64,000 bases of DNA from CAWBJP01 sp044867425 (GTDB lineage: Bacteria > Actinomycetota > Acidimicrobiia > IMCC26256 > BP-133): contig JBIOUX010000027.1 of assembly GCA_044867425.1 (NCBI GenBank), forward strand, positions 1-64,000, in the 5' to 3' direction. The translations under genes and the position numbers were made by a program. Positions within the stretch are counted from its first letter, which is position 1, and every line of letters starts with the position of its first letter. Below are positions 1 to 7,370 of the stretch, in pieces. Below the pieces are notes generated by a model. It was not told the origin of the DNA, ran no database searches, and saw nothing but the letters and a program-made list of their open reading frames with translations.

Positions 1-2
1 TG

Positions 3-1469
3 CCCGCTTCCGGCGGGGTCACGGCCGGGGCCCCGACCGGGAGCGCGGCGCCCGCGACGGGCTCGGCGCCCGCCGAGAGCGGCGAGGAGATCGCCGCCGG
101 GCCGGAGGCCGTCTCCACCACGGGCGGCGCCGTGCCCGCCGTGTTCTCCTCCACCGGTCCGGGAAGCGCCACCGCCCAGGCCGCCGCCGGCACCCGGTCC
201 GGCGCCGCCCAGGACGGGACCGCCGGCCCCGCGCCGGCGGCCACCTCGGCGACCGGTCAGCCCGGTCCGAACTCATCCACCGCCACCGCCACCGCCCCGG
301 GCGGGGGCGGCGGGGCGGCCGGCACCCCGGCCACCGGCCCGGGGAGCGGCGGGGCGCTCCCGAGCGGCCCGCGTACGACCACCGGGGTGACCAAGGACAC
401 CATCAACGTCGGCCTCTTCTATCCGAAGACCGGCGCCTACACCGGCCTGGCGCGGAACGCCGACAAGGTGCTCCAGGCGGCGCTCGACGAGGCGGGGCCG
501 ATTCACGGCCGCCGGCTGGTCCTCAAGACCTACGACGACGGCACGGCCAACGCCAGCACCATCCAGGTGGAGGAGAAGCGGGCCAAGGACGAGGCCTTTG
601 CCCTCCTCTCCATCGTCAGCGAATCCAACGTTGTGCTCGCCCCCATCGCCGACCAGCACAAGGTGCCCGTGCTCGTCGGCAACATCGACGAGAAGGTGGC
701 CCTGCCCCTCACCTACGCCTTCCCGCTGTTCACCTTCTGGGAACGCCAGGCCACCATCCTGCCCGGCTTCATCAAGAACGCGCTGGGCGGCGGCGCCAAG
801 CGCATCGGCATCGTCTACGAGGGGACGAGCACGGCCAAGGCGGCCAAGGAGGGGTTCAAGGCCAAGGCGGCGCAGATGGGCCTGCAGGTGGTCTTCGAGC
901 AGCCCATCGCCATGAACCAGTCCACCTGCGCCAACGAGGTGTCCAACCTCCAGGCCAGGCAGGTCGAGCTGGTGTACATGATGAACGGGCCCTTGGGCGG
1001 CATCTGCATGCTGCGCGACTCCAAGGCGCTCAACTACCGGCCCACCTGGACGGGCGTCGGGGTCAGCTGGAACTTCAACGTGGTGGCGGCGGCCAGCGGC
1101 GGGGCGGCCGACGGGATCCGCACCCTCGCCTCCATGACCACCCTCGACACGCCGGCGGGCCAGCACTACGCCGAGGTCGTCCGCCAGCGCGCCCCCAACA
1201 CCGGCGCCGAGGACGACGACATCATGCTGCTCGTCTACAGCCTGGCCCAGACGTACGTCGAGGCGCTGCGCCGTACCGGTCCCGACCTCAGCCGGGAGGC
1301 CTTCGTCCAGACGATGGAAACCAAGATGAACGGCTACGAGTCCGGTTACCTGCCGCCGCCCAGCTTCGGGCCCGGCAACCGCTCCGGTCCGCTGTCGGTG
1401 GGGGTCAGCGCCTGTTGTTCCGACGGACGGTGGACGATGCCCCAGATCGGCTGGCGGGCGGCGTTCTGA
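3..1469 (+). CDS. Branched-chain-type ABC substrate-binding protein (5' truncated)
   Basis: Extracytoplasmic ligand-binding protein of the LivK family (Peripla_BP_6 fold), which would deliver a small organic acid, amide or aromatic ligand to a Liv-type importer. The frame is open to the left edge, so the signal peptide and true start lie outside. The visible N-terminal 120 or so residues form an Ala/Pro/Gly/Thr-rich linker like that of the lipoprotein at 34478-36007. The folded domain starts near the GVTKDTINVGLFYPKTGAYTG stretch and runs to the stop. It is convergent with boxB and close to the aromatic genes, so an aromatic ligand is possible but not shown. The GTG at 132 is only an internal in-frame codon. 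Confidence 0.85.
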   Translation, partial: PASGGVTAGAPTGSAAPATGSAPAESGEEIAAGPEAVSTTGGAVPAVFSSTGPGSATAQAAAGTRSGAAQDGTAGPAPAATSATGQPGPNSSTATATAPGGGGGAAGTPATGPGSGGALPSGPRTTTGVTKDTINVGLFYPKTGAYTGLARNADKVLQAALDEAGPIHGRRLVLKTYDDGTANASTIQVEEKRAKDEAFALLSIVSESNVVLAPIADQHKVPVLVGNIDEKVALPLTYAFPLFTFWERQATILPGFIKNALGGGAKRIGIVYEGTSTAKAAKEGFKAKAAQMGLQVVFEQPIAMNQSTCANEVSNLQARQVELVYMMNGPLGGICMLRDSKALNYRPTWTGVGVSWNFNVVAAASGGAADGIRTLASMTTLDTPAGQHYAEVVRQRAPNTGAEDDDIMLLVYSLAQTYVEALRRTGPDLSREAFVQTMETKMNGYESGYLPPPSFGPGNRSGPLSVGVSACCSDGRWTMPQIGWRAAF

Positions 1470-1488
1470 CCGGCGCCGGTCAGGCTCA

Positions 1489-2928
1489 TCAGCTGAGCCG
1501 GACGTACTCGAACTCCACCGGCTGGCGGTTGATCCCGGTGGTGGGCGGGGCGATCCAGCCCGCCATCTTCCCCGGCTCGGTGACCTGGACCATGAGGGAG
1601 TCGATGAAGGCCCGGTCGTCGTCGCCGGGCAGCCACTCGTCCCGGTGGGCTTCCCACTCCTCGGCCGAGAGGACCCGGCCGTCGGGGGACACGTGGTGGC
1701 CGGCGAAGCTGCCCACCGCCCGGTGGAAGCCGGGGTGGGGAAGGCGCAGCTCGGCGCCCACCGCCGCCAGCGCCTTGTTCCAGCGGTCGATGCCCCGCTG
1801 GCAGTCCTCCACGTAGTCGCTCTGCAGCACGTGGTTGACGGCCGAGAGGAGCGACACCTGCTGGTCGACGATCCGTTTTCCTGGGGACACCCCAGACCCC
1901 GGGCAGTCCTCCACCACGGGCACGGTGCGCACCCCGTCGACCAGGCGGTGGTCGTCGTCGCGCTGGTCCTCCTGGTAGCGGCCCTTGAGCCCGCTGGTGA
2001 AGTAATTGGCGGCGTTGGTGGAGCGCTCGGAGCCGAACAGGTCGAGTGACACGCTGTAGTGGAAGTTGATGGCGCGCTGGAGGGTGGCCAGATCGATGCC
2101 GCCGTAGGGGCGGACATCGTCGGTGTCGTGCTCCTTCATGAGCTCGATGGTGCGGTTCACCACCCGCCCGATGCCGCTGGTGCCCACCGACATGTGGTGG
2201 GCCTCCTCCATGAGCATGAACTGGCAGGTGCGGGCCAGGGGGTCGAACCCGCTCTGGGCCAGCGAGTGGAGCTGGTACTTCCCGTCCCGGTCGGTGAAGT
2301 AGGTGAACATGAAGAAGGCCAGCCAGTTGGGCGTCTCCTCGTTGAAGGCGCCCAGGATGCGGGGCCGGTCGGCGTCGCCCGAGTTGCGGGTCAGGAGCGC
2401 CTCGGCCTCCTCCCGGCCGTCCCGGCCGAAGTAGGCGTGGAGGAGGTAGACCATGGCCCACAGGTGGCGCCCCTCCTCGACGTTGACCTGGAAGAGATTG
2501 CGCATGTCGATGAGCGACGGGGCGGTGCGGGCCAGGTGGCGCTGCTGCTCCACCGAGGCCGGCTCGGTGTCGCCCTGGACGACGACGAGGCGGCGCAGGT
2601 CGGCCCGGTGCTCGCCGGGGACCTCGTGCCACACCGGCTGGCCGAGATGGTCGCCGAAGCCGATGGTCTTGTCTGCCTCGGGCGGGATGAGGAAGATCCC
2701 CCAGCGGTACTCGGGCATCTTCACGTAGTCGAAGTTGGCCCACCCGTCGGCGGAGACGCTGACCGCGGTGCGCAGGTACACGTCGTTGTCCTGGAACCCC
2801 ACCGGCCCCAGCTCCCGCCACCAGTCCAGGAACTTCGGCTGCCAGCTCTCCAGGGCCCGCTGCAGGCGCCGGTCGGAGGCCAGGTCAACGTTGTTGGGGA
2901 TGCGCTCCCCGTAGTCGATTGAACTCAT
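1489..2928 (-). CDS. boxB: Benzoyl-CoA 2,3-epoxidase, oxygenase subunit BoxB
   Basis: Di-iron oxygenase component of the aerobic box pathway. It forms benzoyl-CoA 2,3-epoxide using electrons from BoxA. The N-terminus (SIDYGERIPNNVDLASDRRL) and C-terminus (INRQPVEFEYVRL) are typical of BoxB. Carboxylate/histidine iron ligands are seen in NVEEGRHLW (around 151-155) and MLMEEAHHM (around 241-245). The length of 479 aa is normal for the family. I chose the ATG at 2928 over the one at 2946 because family members start with this sequence. A dispersed mini-repeat (1880-1904) adds CPGSGVSPGK near residues 342-351. boxA and boxC are not in the window. It lies 20 bp downstream of the nucleotidyltransferase gene on the same strand. 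Confidence 0.9.
   Translation of the reverse strand: MSSIDYGERIPNNVDLASDRRLQRALESWQPKFLDWWRELGPVGFQDNDVYLRTAVSVSADGWANFDYVKMPEYRWGIFLIPPEADKTIGFGDHLGQPVWHEVPGEHRADLRRLVVVQGDTEPASVEQQRHLARTAPSLIDMRNLFQVNVEEGRHLWAMVYLLHAYFGRDGREEAEALLTRNSGDADRPRILGAFNEETPNWLAFFMFTYFTDRDGKYQLHSLAQSGFDPLARTCQFMLMEEAHHMSVGTSGIGRVVNRTIELMKEHDTDDVRPYGGIDLATLQRAINFHYSVSLDLFGSERSTNAANYFTSGLKGRYQEDQRDDDHRLVDGVRTVPVVEDCPGSGVSPGKRIVDQQVSLLSAVNHVLQSDYVEDCQRGIDRWNKALAAVGAELRLPHPGFHRAVGSFAGHHVSPDGRVLSAEEWEAHRDEWLPGDDDRAFIDSLMVQVTEPGKMAGWIAPPTTGINRQPVEFEYVRLS
1880..1904 (+). repeat. In-frame mini-palindrome copy A, inside boxB
   Basis: A copy of the consensus TCGGGGACACCCCGA followed by GCCCCGGGC (plus orientation), here with CTGGGG-ACA-CCCCAG as the stem. 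In boxB it encodes PGSGVSP in a loop before the RIVDQQ segment and keeps the frame. Confidence 0.75.
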
Positions 2929-2948
2929 CGGTCCAGATTGTCCCATTC

Positions 2949-3431
2949 TCAGCGGCCGCGTTTCCTGCGCAGCTCCTCGAGCTCGACGGCCACCCGCAGG
3001 TCCTTGGGCCTGCCCAGAGCCCGTTTGAGCTCGATGAGGTCGTCGAGGGAAACGACGGGAATGGCGACGCCGAAGGCCGCTATCTCCTGGGACCGCGGTT
3101 GGAGCTCGTCATAGCTGCCCCAGGGCTCGAGCACGAACATGATGTCGATCGGCCCTGCTTCGGTGTCGAGTGACCAGGCCGTGTGCGTGGCCAGGGTGCC
3201 GGCCGCACCGTCCCACCCGGGCCCGGTGGCGCCCAGCTCGTCGAGGGCAGCAGACAGCCGGTCCAGGTTCTCGGGATCGAAGGCACCGAGGACGTCAAGA
3301 TCGGCGGTCGCCCCGGGCCACCCGTGCAGGATGGCGGCGATGCCACCGACGACCACGTAGCGAACCTCGTGGCGGGCGAACGTCGCCACCAGACGTTCAG
3401 TGTCGAGGGAGTGCCGCTGGTTACTCGCCAC
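2949..3431 (-). CDS. Nucleotidyltransferase-fold protein of an XRE/NTase pair
   Basis: About 160 aa. The core motif VVVGGIAAILHGWPGATADLD matches the GG...D-x-D signature of the nucleotidyltransferase superfamily, close to AbiEii/DUF6036-type minimal enzymes found in toxin-antitoxin or abortive-infection modules. Starting at the GTG at 3431 makes the gene overlap the XRE gene stop by 11 bp, consistent with translational coupling. Its substrate, and whether it is the toxic partner, cannot be told from the sequence. It sits between the thiolase and boxB on the same strand and may be an unrelated insertion in the catabolic cluster. Confidence 0.7.
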   Translation of the reverse strand: MASNQRHSLDTERLVATFARHEVRYVVVGGIAAILHGWPGATADLDVLGAFDPENLDRLSAALDELGATGPGWDGAAGTLATHTAWSLDTEAGPIDIMFVLEPWGSYDELQPRSQEIAAFGVAIPVVSLDDLIELKRALGRPKDLRVAVELEELRRKRGR

Positions 3432-3738
3432 GGTGACGGCGGCCGGCGAGATACAGGGCGGCCAGGCGGTCGTTCTCCCGCAGGCGGTCTTCGACACCGA
3501 GGGCCGGGGCGGCATCGGACGCCCGCTCGGCCGGTGCGGCCAGCGAGAGGCGGAGTTCCAGCCCACAGGCATCAACCAGGCGGGTGAGCAGCGCCACCGT
3601 CGGCTCCATCCGGCCCTTCTCGATCCGGGCGATGGTCGAGGGTGAGACGCCGGTGGCGGCGGCCAGGGCCCGCTGCGACAGGCCGGCCTGGCGGCGAGCA
3701 GACAGGCAGATGGCGTAGGCGGCGGACCCTGACGACAT
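3421..3738 (-). CDS. XRE-family helix-turn-helix regulator
   Basis: 105 aa. Residues about 12-60 form a clear Cro/CI-type HTH (RQAGLSQRALAAATGVSPSTIARIEKG). The rest is a short helical tail. It precedes and overlaps the nucleotidyltransferase gene, the usual order of a regulator/antitoxin followed by its partner. A perfect inverted repeat with a TATAC core lies 2 bp upstream of the start (3741-3760), which suggests autoregulation from a promoter nearly touching the start codon. Confidence 0.8.
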   Translation of the reverse strand: MSSGSAAYAICLSARRQAGLSQRALAAATGVSPSTIARIEKGRMEPTVALLTRLVDACGLELRLSLAAPAERASDAAPALGVEDRLRENDRLAALYLAGRRHRGE

Positions 3739-3740
3739 GC

Positions 3741-3760
3741 TGCGAGCATATACGCTCGCA
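3741..3760 (-). promoter_or_regulatory. Palindromic operator/promoter of the XRE gene
   Basis: The perfect inverted repeat TGCGAGC - ATATAC - GCTCGCA has an AT-rich centre that could serve as a -10 element. It begins 2 bp before the XRE start, in the 30-bp gap after the thiolase gene. Confidence 0.6.
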
Positions 3761-3768
3761 ATCGGGTG

Positions 3769-4965
3769 TCACACGGGGTCGACCCGGAGCACGACGGCGG
3801 CCCCCGTGTCGCCCGCGGCGCAGCCGGTGAACAGGCCGTGGCCGCCGCCCCGGCGGCGGAGGATCTCGATGAGCTCGGCGATGCCGCGGGTGCCGGTGGG
3901 CGCCTGAGGGTGGCCATAGACCAGGCTGCAGCCGAACGGGTTCATGGCGGCGGCGTCGACGCCCATCTCCCGGGCGAGCCACAGATCGTTGACGGCGAAG
4001 GGGTTGTGGGTCTTGATGACGTCGACAGCGCCGATGTCGAGGCCGGCGTCGTCGAGGGCTTTGGCCGCGGCGGGCACCGGCGCCTTGGGCATCCGGCCCC
4101 GTTCCACCCGGGCGAAGCCGGTGCCGAGGATCCGGGCCACTCCCGTCCCTCCTGACAGCTCCCGGGCCCGTTCCTCGCCCGCCACCACCAGGCCGGCGGT
4201 GCCATCGGCCGGGTGGGTCTGGGAGCCGAAGCTGACCACGCCGTCGGGCAGGACCGGCGCCAGCTTGGACAGGGCCTCGGCCGTGGTGTCGTGGACCCCT
4301 TCGTCGGCCTCGACGACCAGGGGCGCGCCCCGCCGGTGCTCGATGCGCACCGGGACCATCCACGGGCGCTGGAAATCCCGCTCCCCGGCCAGGGCGTCCC
4401 GGTACTGCTCGTAGCGGAGCAGGGTGAGGTCGTCGAGCTCGCCCTTGGTCATGCCCGCCTCGGCCGCCACCGCCTCGGCGGTGGCCACCATCGACGTCCC
4501 ACCCCACGGGTCACGCTCGAACGAGTCGAGCACCCACCGTTCCACGTCGGGGGTGCCCCCCGGCCGGGAGGCGTTGGGGTGGACGAGGACGGGGCCATTG
4601 CTGGTCCGGTCGGTCGTGACCGAGAGCACGACCGCGTCCGGCTCCAGGGCCACGGTGGCCGCCGCCGCTTCCAGGCAGGCCACGCCGGTGGCGCAGGCCT
4701 GGGACAGCATCGCCCCGCTCACGTCGGTGGCCCCGAGGCGGGCGGCCAGCGTGGGGGCGCCGTAGAAGGATTCGCGCTGGGGGACGGTCCAGCCCATGAC
4801 CAGACGGGTGATCACACCGGGGTCGACGTCCCGCCGGGCGAAGGCCTCCTTGGTCACCGTGGCGGCCAGGTCGAGGCTGTTGACGTCGGCCAGGGAGCCC
4901 TGCCACCGGACGAAGGGTGACGACCAGGCCAGGCCGAGGGGAATGCAGGGGGTGCCGAGCTTCAT
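3769..4965 (-). CDS. Thiolase-family acyl-CoA acetyltransferase
   Basis: 398 aa, normal thiolase length. The nucleophilic cysteine region is SQACATGVACLEA. KTHNPFAVND, GHPQAPTGTRG and the second cysteine region FTGCAAGDTGAA match the remaining thiolase motifs. It starts with an ATG that overlaps the stop of the upstream ligase gene (ATGA), so the two are coupled. Next to a ketone carboxylase and a CoA ligase, and upstream of boxB, the likely job is CoA-dependent cleavage of a 3-oxoacyl-CoA such as benzoylacetyl-CoA to benzoyl-CoA plus acetyl-CoA. That substrate is inferred from context only. Confidence 0.85.
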   Translation of the reverse strand: MKLGTPCIPLGLAWSSPFVRWQGSLADVNSLDLAATVTKEAFARRDVDPGVITRLVMGWTVPQRESFYGAPTLAARLGATDVSGAMLSQACATGVACLEAAAATVALEPDAVVLSVTTDRTSNGPVLVHPNASRPGGTPDVERWVLDSFERDPWGGTSMVATAEAVAAEAGMTKGELDDLTLLRYEQYRDALAGERDFQRPWMVPVRIEHRRGAPLVVEADEGVHDTTAEALSKLAPVLPDGVVSFGSQTHPADGTAGLVVAGEERARELSGGTGVARILGTGFARVERGRMPKAPVPAAAKALDDAGLDIGAVDVIKTHNPFAVNDLWLAREMGVDAAAMNPFGCSLVYGHPQAPTGTRGIAELIEILRRRGGGHGLFTGCAAGDTGAAVVLRVDPV

Positions 4966-6320
4966 GGGGCGTCCTTGTGGTTGCGAACGTGGACGAGCGG
5001 CGTCTTGTAGGCGCTGCGGGGCAGCGTGCCGGGCGGGACGACCGTGACCACCGCCCGGACCTGGAGGCGGCTCCGCAGCTCCCCCTCGATCCGCTGGGCC
5101 ACCATCCCATACCGGTCGGCGCTCAGCGATTCCGACGCCTCCACGTCAACGGGGATGGGGTCGTCGAAGCGGACCTGGTCGGGGCGGTCCTTCCACACCC
5201 GCAGGTAGGGCTCGACGGCGACGCCGGCGGCGGTGAGGGCGACGTCCCGGATGGCGGCGGGAAACACGTTCATTCCCTTGTAGATCAGCATGTCATCCGT
5301 CCGGCCCACGCAGCGCATCTTGGGGGAGGTGCGCCCGCAGGGACAGTCCAGGCCGGTGACCACGACGTGGTCGGACGAGCGGTAGCGCAGCATGGGGGTG
5401 GCCTGGCGGGCGAAGGTGGTGTAGACGACCTCGCCGCTGGCGCCCTCCTCCCAGTCCAGCTGGTGCAAGGTGGCGGGGTCGATCAGCTCGACCGCCACCG
5501 CCCGCGGGGCGCAGAAGTGCATCCCGGTGGCGTCGTCGCACTCGCCCCACACCGCCGAGAGGACGTCGGCCAGCCCCATGACCTCGCGGATGTGGTCGAT
5601 GCCCCAACCCTGGCGCACCTTGTCGCGGATCTCGGGCTGCCCGAAGCCGGGCTCACCCCCACCCAGGAACTTGCGGACGCCGAGCGCCGATGGCGGGGCC
5701 CCGGTGATCTCGGCGCAGTGGTCGGTGAGGTAGGTGCCGAACGAGGCGGTGGACAGGAGGGCGGTGACCTGGAGGCGGGGGATGGAGCGCACGATCCGCT
5801 CGGTGGGGAACCCGCCCAGCCAGGCCAGGGTGGCGCCGATGGTCCGGAACCCGTCGGCGTAGGGCAGCCCCCCGGCCACTCCGGGCAGGCCGACCAGATG
5901 GCCCACCACGTCACTGGGCCGGATGCCGGCGGTGAAGAACACGGTGGCGATGGTCTGGCGCCACACCTCCAGGTCGGCGGCGGTGAGGGCGTAGTACAGC
6001 GGGTCGCCGGTGGTCCCCGAGGACGACACGACCTGGACGATGTCGTCCAGGGGGACGCCCTGGTGCCGGCCGAAGGGCTCTCCCGACGCGGACTCGTCCT
6101 GGGAGCGGCGCAGCTCCTCCTTGGTGGTGAAGGGGATGTCGGCCAGGAAGTCGAGTGAGGTGGGACCGCCGTGGGGCCGGTCGGCGGAGTGGAGACGGTC
6201 CTTGTGGAAATCGGAGCGGATACGGAGCCCGTCCACGAACTCGCCCACCCTGGTCGCCTGCCAGGCGACCACCTCATCCCAGGGCAGGGTTTCGAGCTCC
6301 TCGTCCCAGTACGTGCTCAC
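4962..6320 (-). CDS. AMP-forming CoA ligase, phenylacetate-CoA ligase type
   Basis: 452 aa adenylate-forming enzyme of the PaaK family. The phosphate-binding loop is SSSGTTGDPLYY. The C-terminal part carries CPCGRTSPKMRCVGRTDDM and the hinge DMLIYKGMNVFP. The GTG at 6320 was chosen because AGGAG lies just upstream and the protein then begins STYWDEELETLPWDE, as is usual. In this operon it is a candidate for activating the product of the ketone carboxylase (for example benzoylacetate) for thiolysis. An ordinary aryl-acid CoA ligase is the alternative. Confidence 0.85.
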   Translation of the reverse strand: MSTYWDEELETLPWDEVVAWQATRVGEFVDGLRIRSDFHKDRLHSADRPHGGPTSLDFLADIPFTTKEELRRSQDESASGEPFGRHQGVPLDDIVQVVSSSGTTGDPLYYALTAADLEVWRQTIATVFFTAGIRPSDVVGHLVGLPGVAGGLPYADGFRTIGATLAWLGGFPTERIVRSIPRLQVTALLSTASFGTYLTDHCAEITGAPPSALGVRKFLGGGEPGFGQPEIRDKVRQGWGIDHIREVMGLADVLSAVWGECDDATGMHFCAPRAVAVELIDPATLHQLDWEEGASGEVVYTTFARQATPMLRYRSSDHVVVTGLDCPCGRTSPKMRCVGRTDDMLIYKGMNVFPAAIRDVALTAAGVAVEPYLRVWKDRPDQVRFDDPIPVDVEASESLSADRYGMVAQRIEGELRSRLQVRAVVTVVPPGTLPRSAYKTPLVHVRNHKDAP

Positions 6321-6337
6321 TCCGGCTCCTCTCGGAC

Positions 6338-7264
6338 CTATCGATCCGCCAGCCGGCCGCAGGCGGCCAGCGTGTCGGCGAAGGCGCAGTGCCCGGGCAC
6401 GACACCGGCGGTGATGACGAGTGCGGGCTCGCCGGGGGGTGCCGTCCACTCCTCGGGCTCAGGGGGCAGCGCCACACCCCGGACCCGGACGGGCGGACCC
6501 GGCACGGCAATGCCCGACGGGGCGCACATCCCGATGGTGGGCGGCGCCGACTCTGGGGCGGTGGCCGATTCGAACACCATGACGGGCGCCCCCTGGTGGA
6601 AGCGGGTCACGTTGGCCAGCGGGGTCACCGCCGAGCGCCACGCCTCGTGGACCGGCTCGGGGGGCGCCTCCTCCTCGACCAGCACGACCAGGTTGGCGCC
6701 CGCCTCGAGGAGGCGTTTGGTGACCGTCAAGGCAATCTGGCCCACCGCTTCCAGAAACGTTTCCGCTTCCGGACGGCCGTCCCCGGCGGTGGCGGCGAAC
6801 CACTCGCCCCCCAGCTGGGCGGCCAGGGTGGCCGGGCCGGTGAGGGCGGCCACCAGGACGGGGTCGCGGGGCAGGGTGGCGGCCAGGCGGGCGGTGGCCT
6901 CCACGGCGGCCTCGACCCGGGGATGGGTGGCGGCTTGCTCGGCCGTCTCCACCGGCAGCGTCCCTCCGGCCCCGGGGTGGCTGGCCACCGCCGGGGGATA
7001 GGTGCTCCAGTCCAGCTCGGCCCCGGCCGCCTCGGCCAGCAACCCGTCCGCCCCGGCCGTCACCACCGCGTCGGTGGCCAGCGCCTGATGGAGCGCGGTC
7101 AGTCCCTTGGCCAGCTTGGTCGGGTTGGTCAGGAACTCGCGGAGCGGCAGGGCTTCGATCTCGGCGGCCTGGGCCAGGACGAGCGGGGCGAAGATCCCGG
7201 GCTGGGCCCGGCCGCTGCGACCCAGCAGCCGGACCCTCGCCCGCGGGCTCGAAGTCGGCGTCAT
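6338..7264 (-). CDS. UROD/MetE-fold protein of unknown substrate
   Basis: 308 aa. The sequence has the flavour of the uroporphyrinogen decarboxylase / methionine-synthase barrel: VRLLGRSGRAQPGIF near the N-terminus, PVLVAALTGPATLAAQL in the middle, and a C-terminal VITAGVVPGH segment. It lacks the usual heme-pathway context, so it is not hemE. It lies between the HyuB-type subunit and the CoA ligase, 17 bp from the ligase, and belongs to the same operon. Its size (about 32 kDa) and place recall the fifth, epsilon-type gene of acetophenone carboxylase operons, but homology to that subunit is not established here. Confidence 0.6.
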   Translation of the reverse strand: MTPTSSPRARVRLLGRSGRAQPGIFAPLVLAQAAEIEALPLREFLTNPTKLAKGLTALHQALATDAVVTAGADGLLAEAAGAELDWSTYPPAVASHPGAGGTLPVETAEQAATHPRVEAAVEATARLAATLPRDPVLVAALTGPATLAAQLGGEWFAATAGDGRPEAETFLEAVGQIALTVTKRLLEAGANLVVLVEEEAPPEPVHEAWRSAVTPLANVTRFHQGAPVMVFESATAPESAPPTIGMCAPSGIAVPGPPVRVRGVALPPEPEEWTAPPGEPALVITAGVVPGHCAFADTLAACGRLADR

Positions 7265-7279
7265 GACTCCGGATGGTCT

Positions 7280-7308
7280 TTGCGGTGGGGCTGGGGACCC
7301 CACCGCAA
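7280..7308. repeat. Hairpin related to the dispersed 58-bp element
   Basis: A perfect 11-bp stem, TTGCGGTGGGG pairing with CCCCACCGCAA, around the loop CTGGGGA. Stem layout and loop match the hairpin half of the dispersed element (see 30570-30627), but the other half is missing. It lies in the 106-bp gap between the HyuB-type and UROD-type genes and could act as a processing or attenuation site. There is no T-tract. Confidence 0.6.
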
Positions 7309-7370
7309 GTGGCGGGCGTGTTCCGAAGGAACCGGGTGCCCGCCGCCAGGAACACAGTCCGCCGGCATCG

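Noticed and set aside
132..1469. GTG at 132 as the true start of the binding protein
   Set aside because: The frame is open to the window edge and the linker composition continues upstream, so the real start with a signal peptide must lie outside.
4547..4569. Possible seventh copy of the coding mini-palindrome in the thiolase gene
   Set aside because: Only the GGGG/CCCC core matches, and the trailing half is degraded. GC-rich coding DNA gives such matches by chance. Similar weak matches at 24145 and 25113 were also left out.
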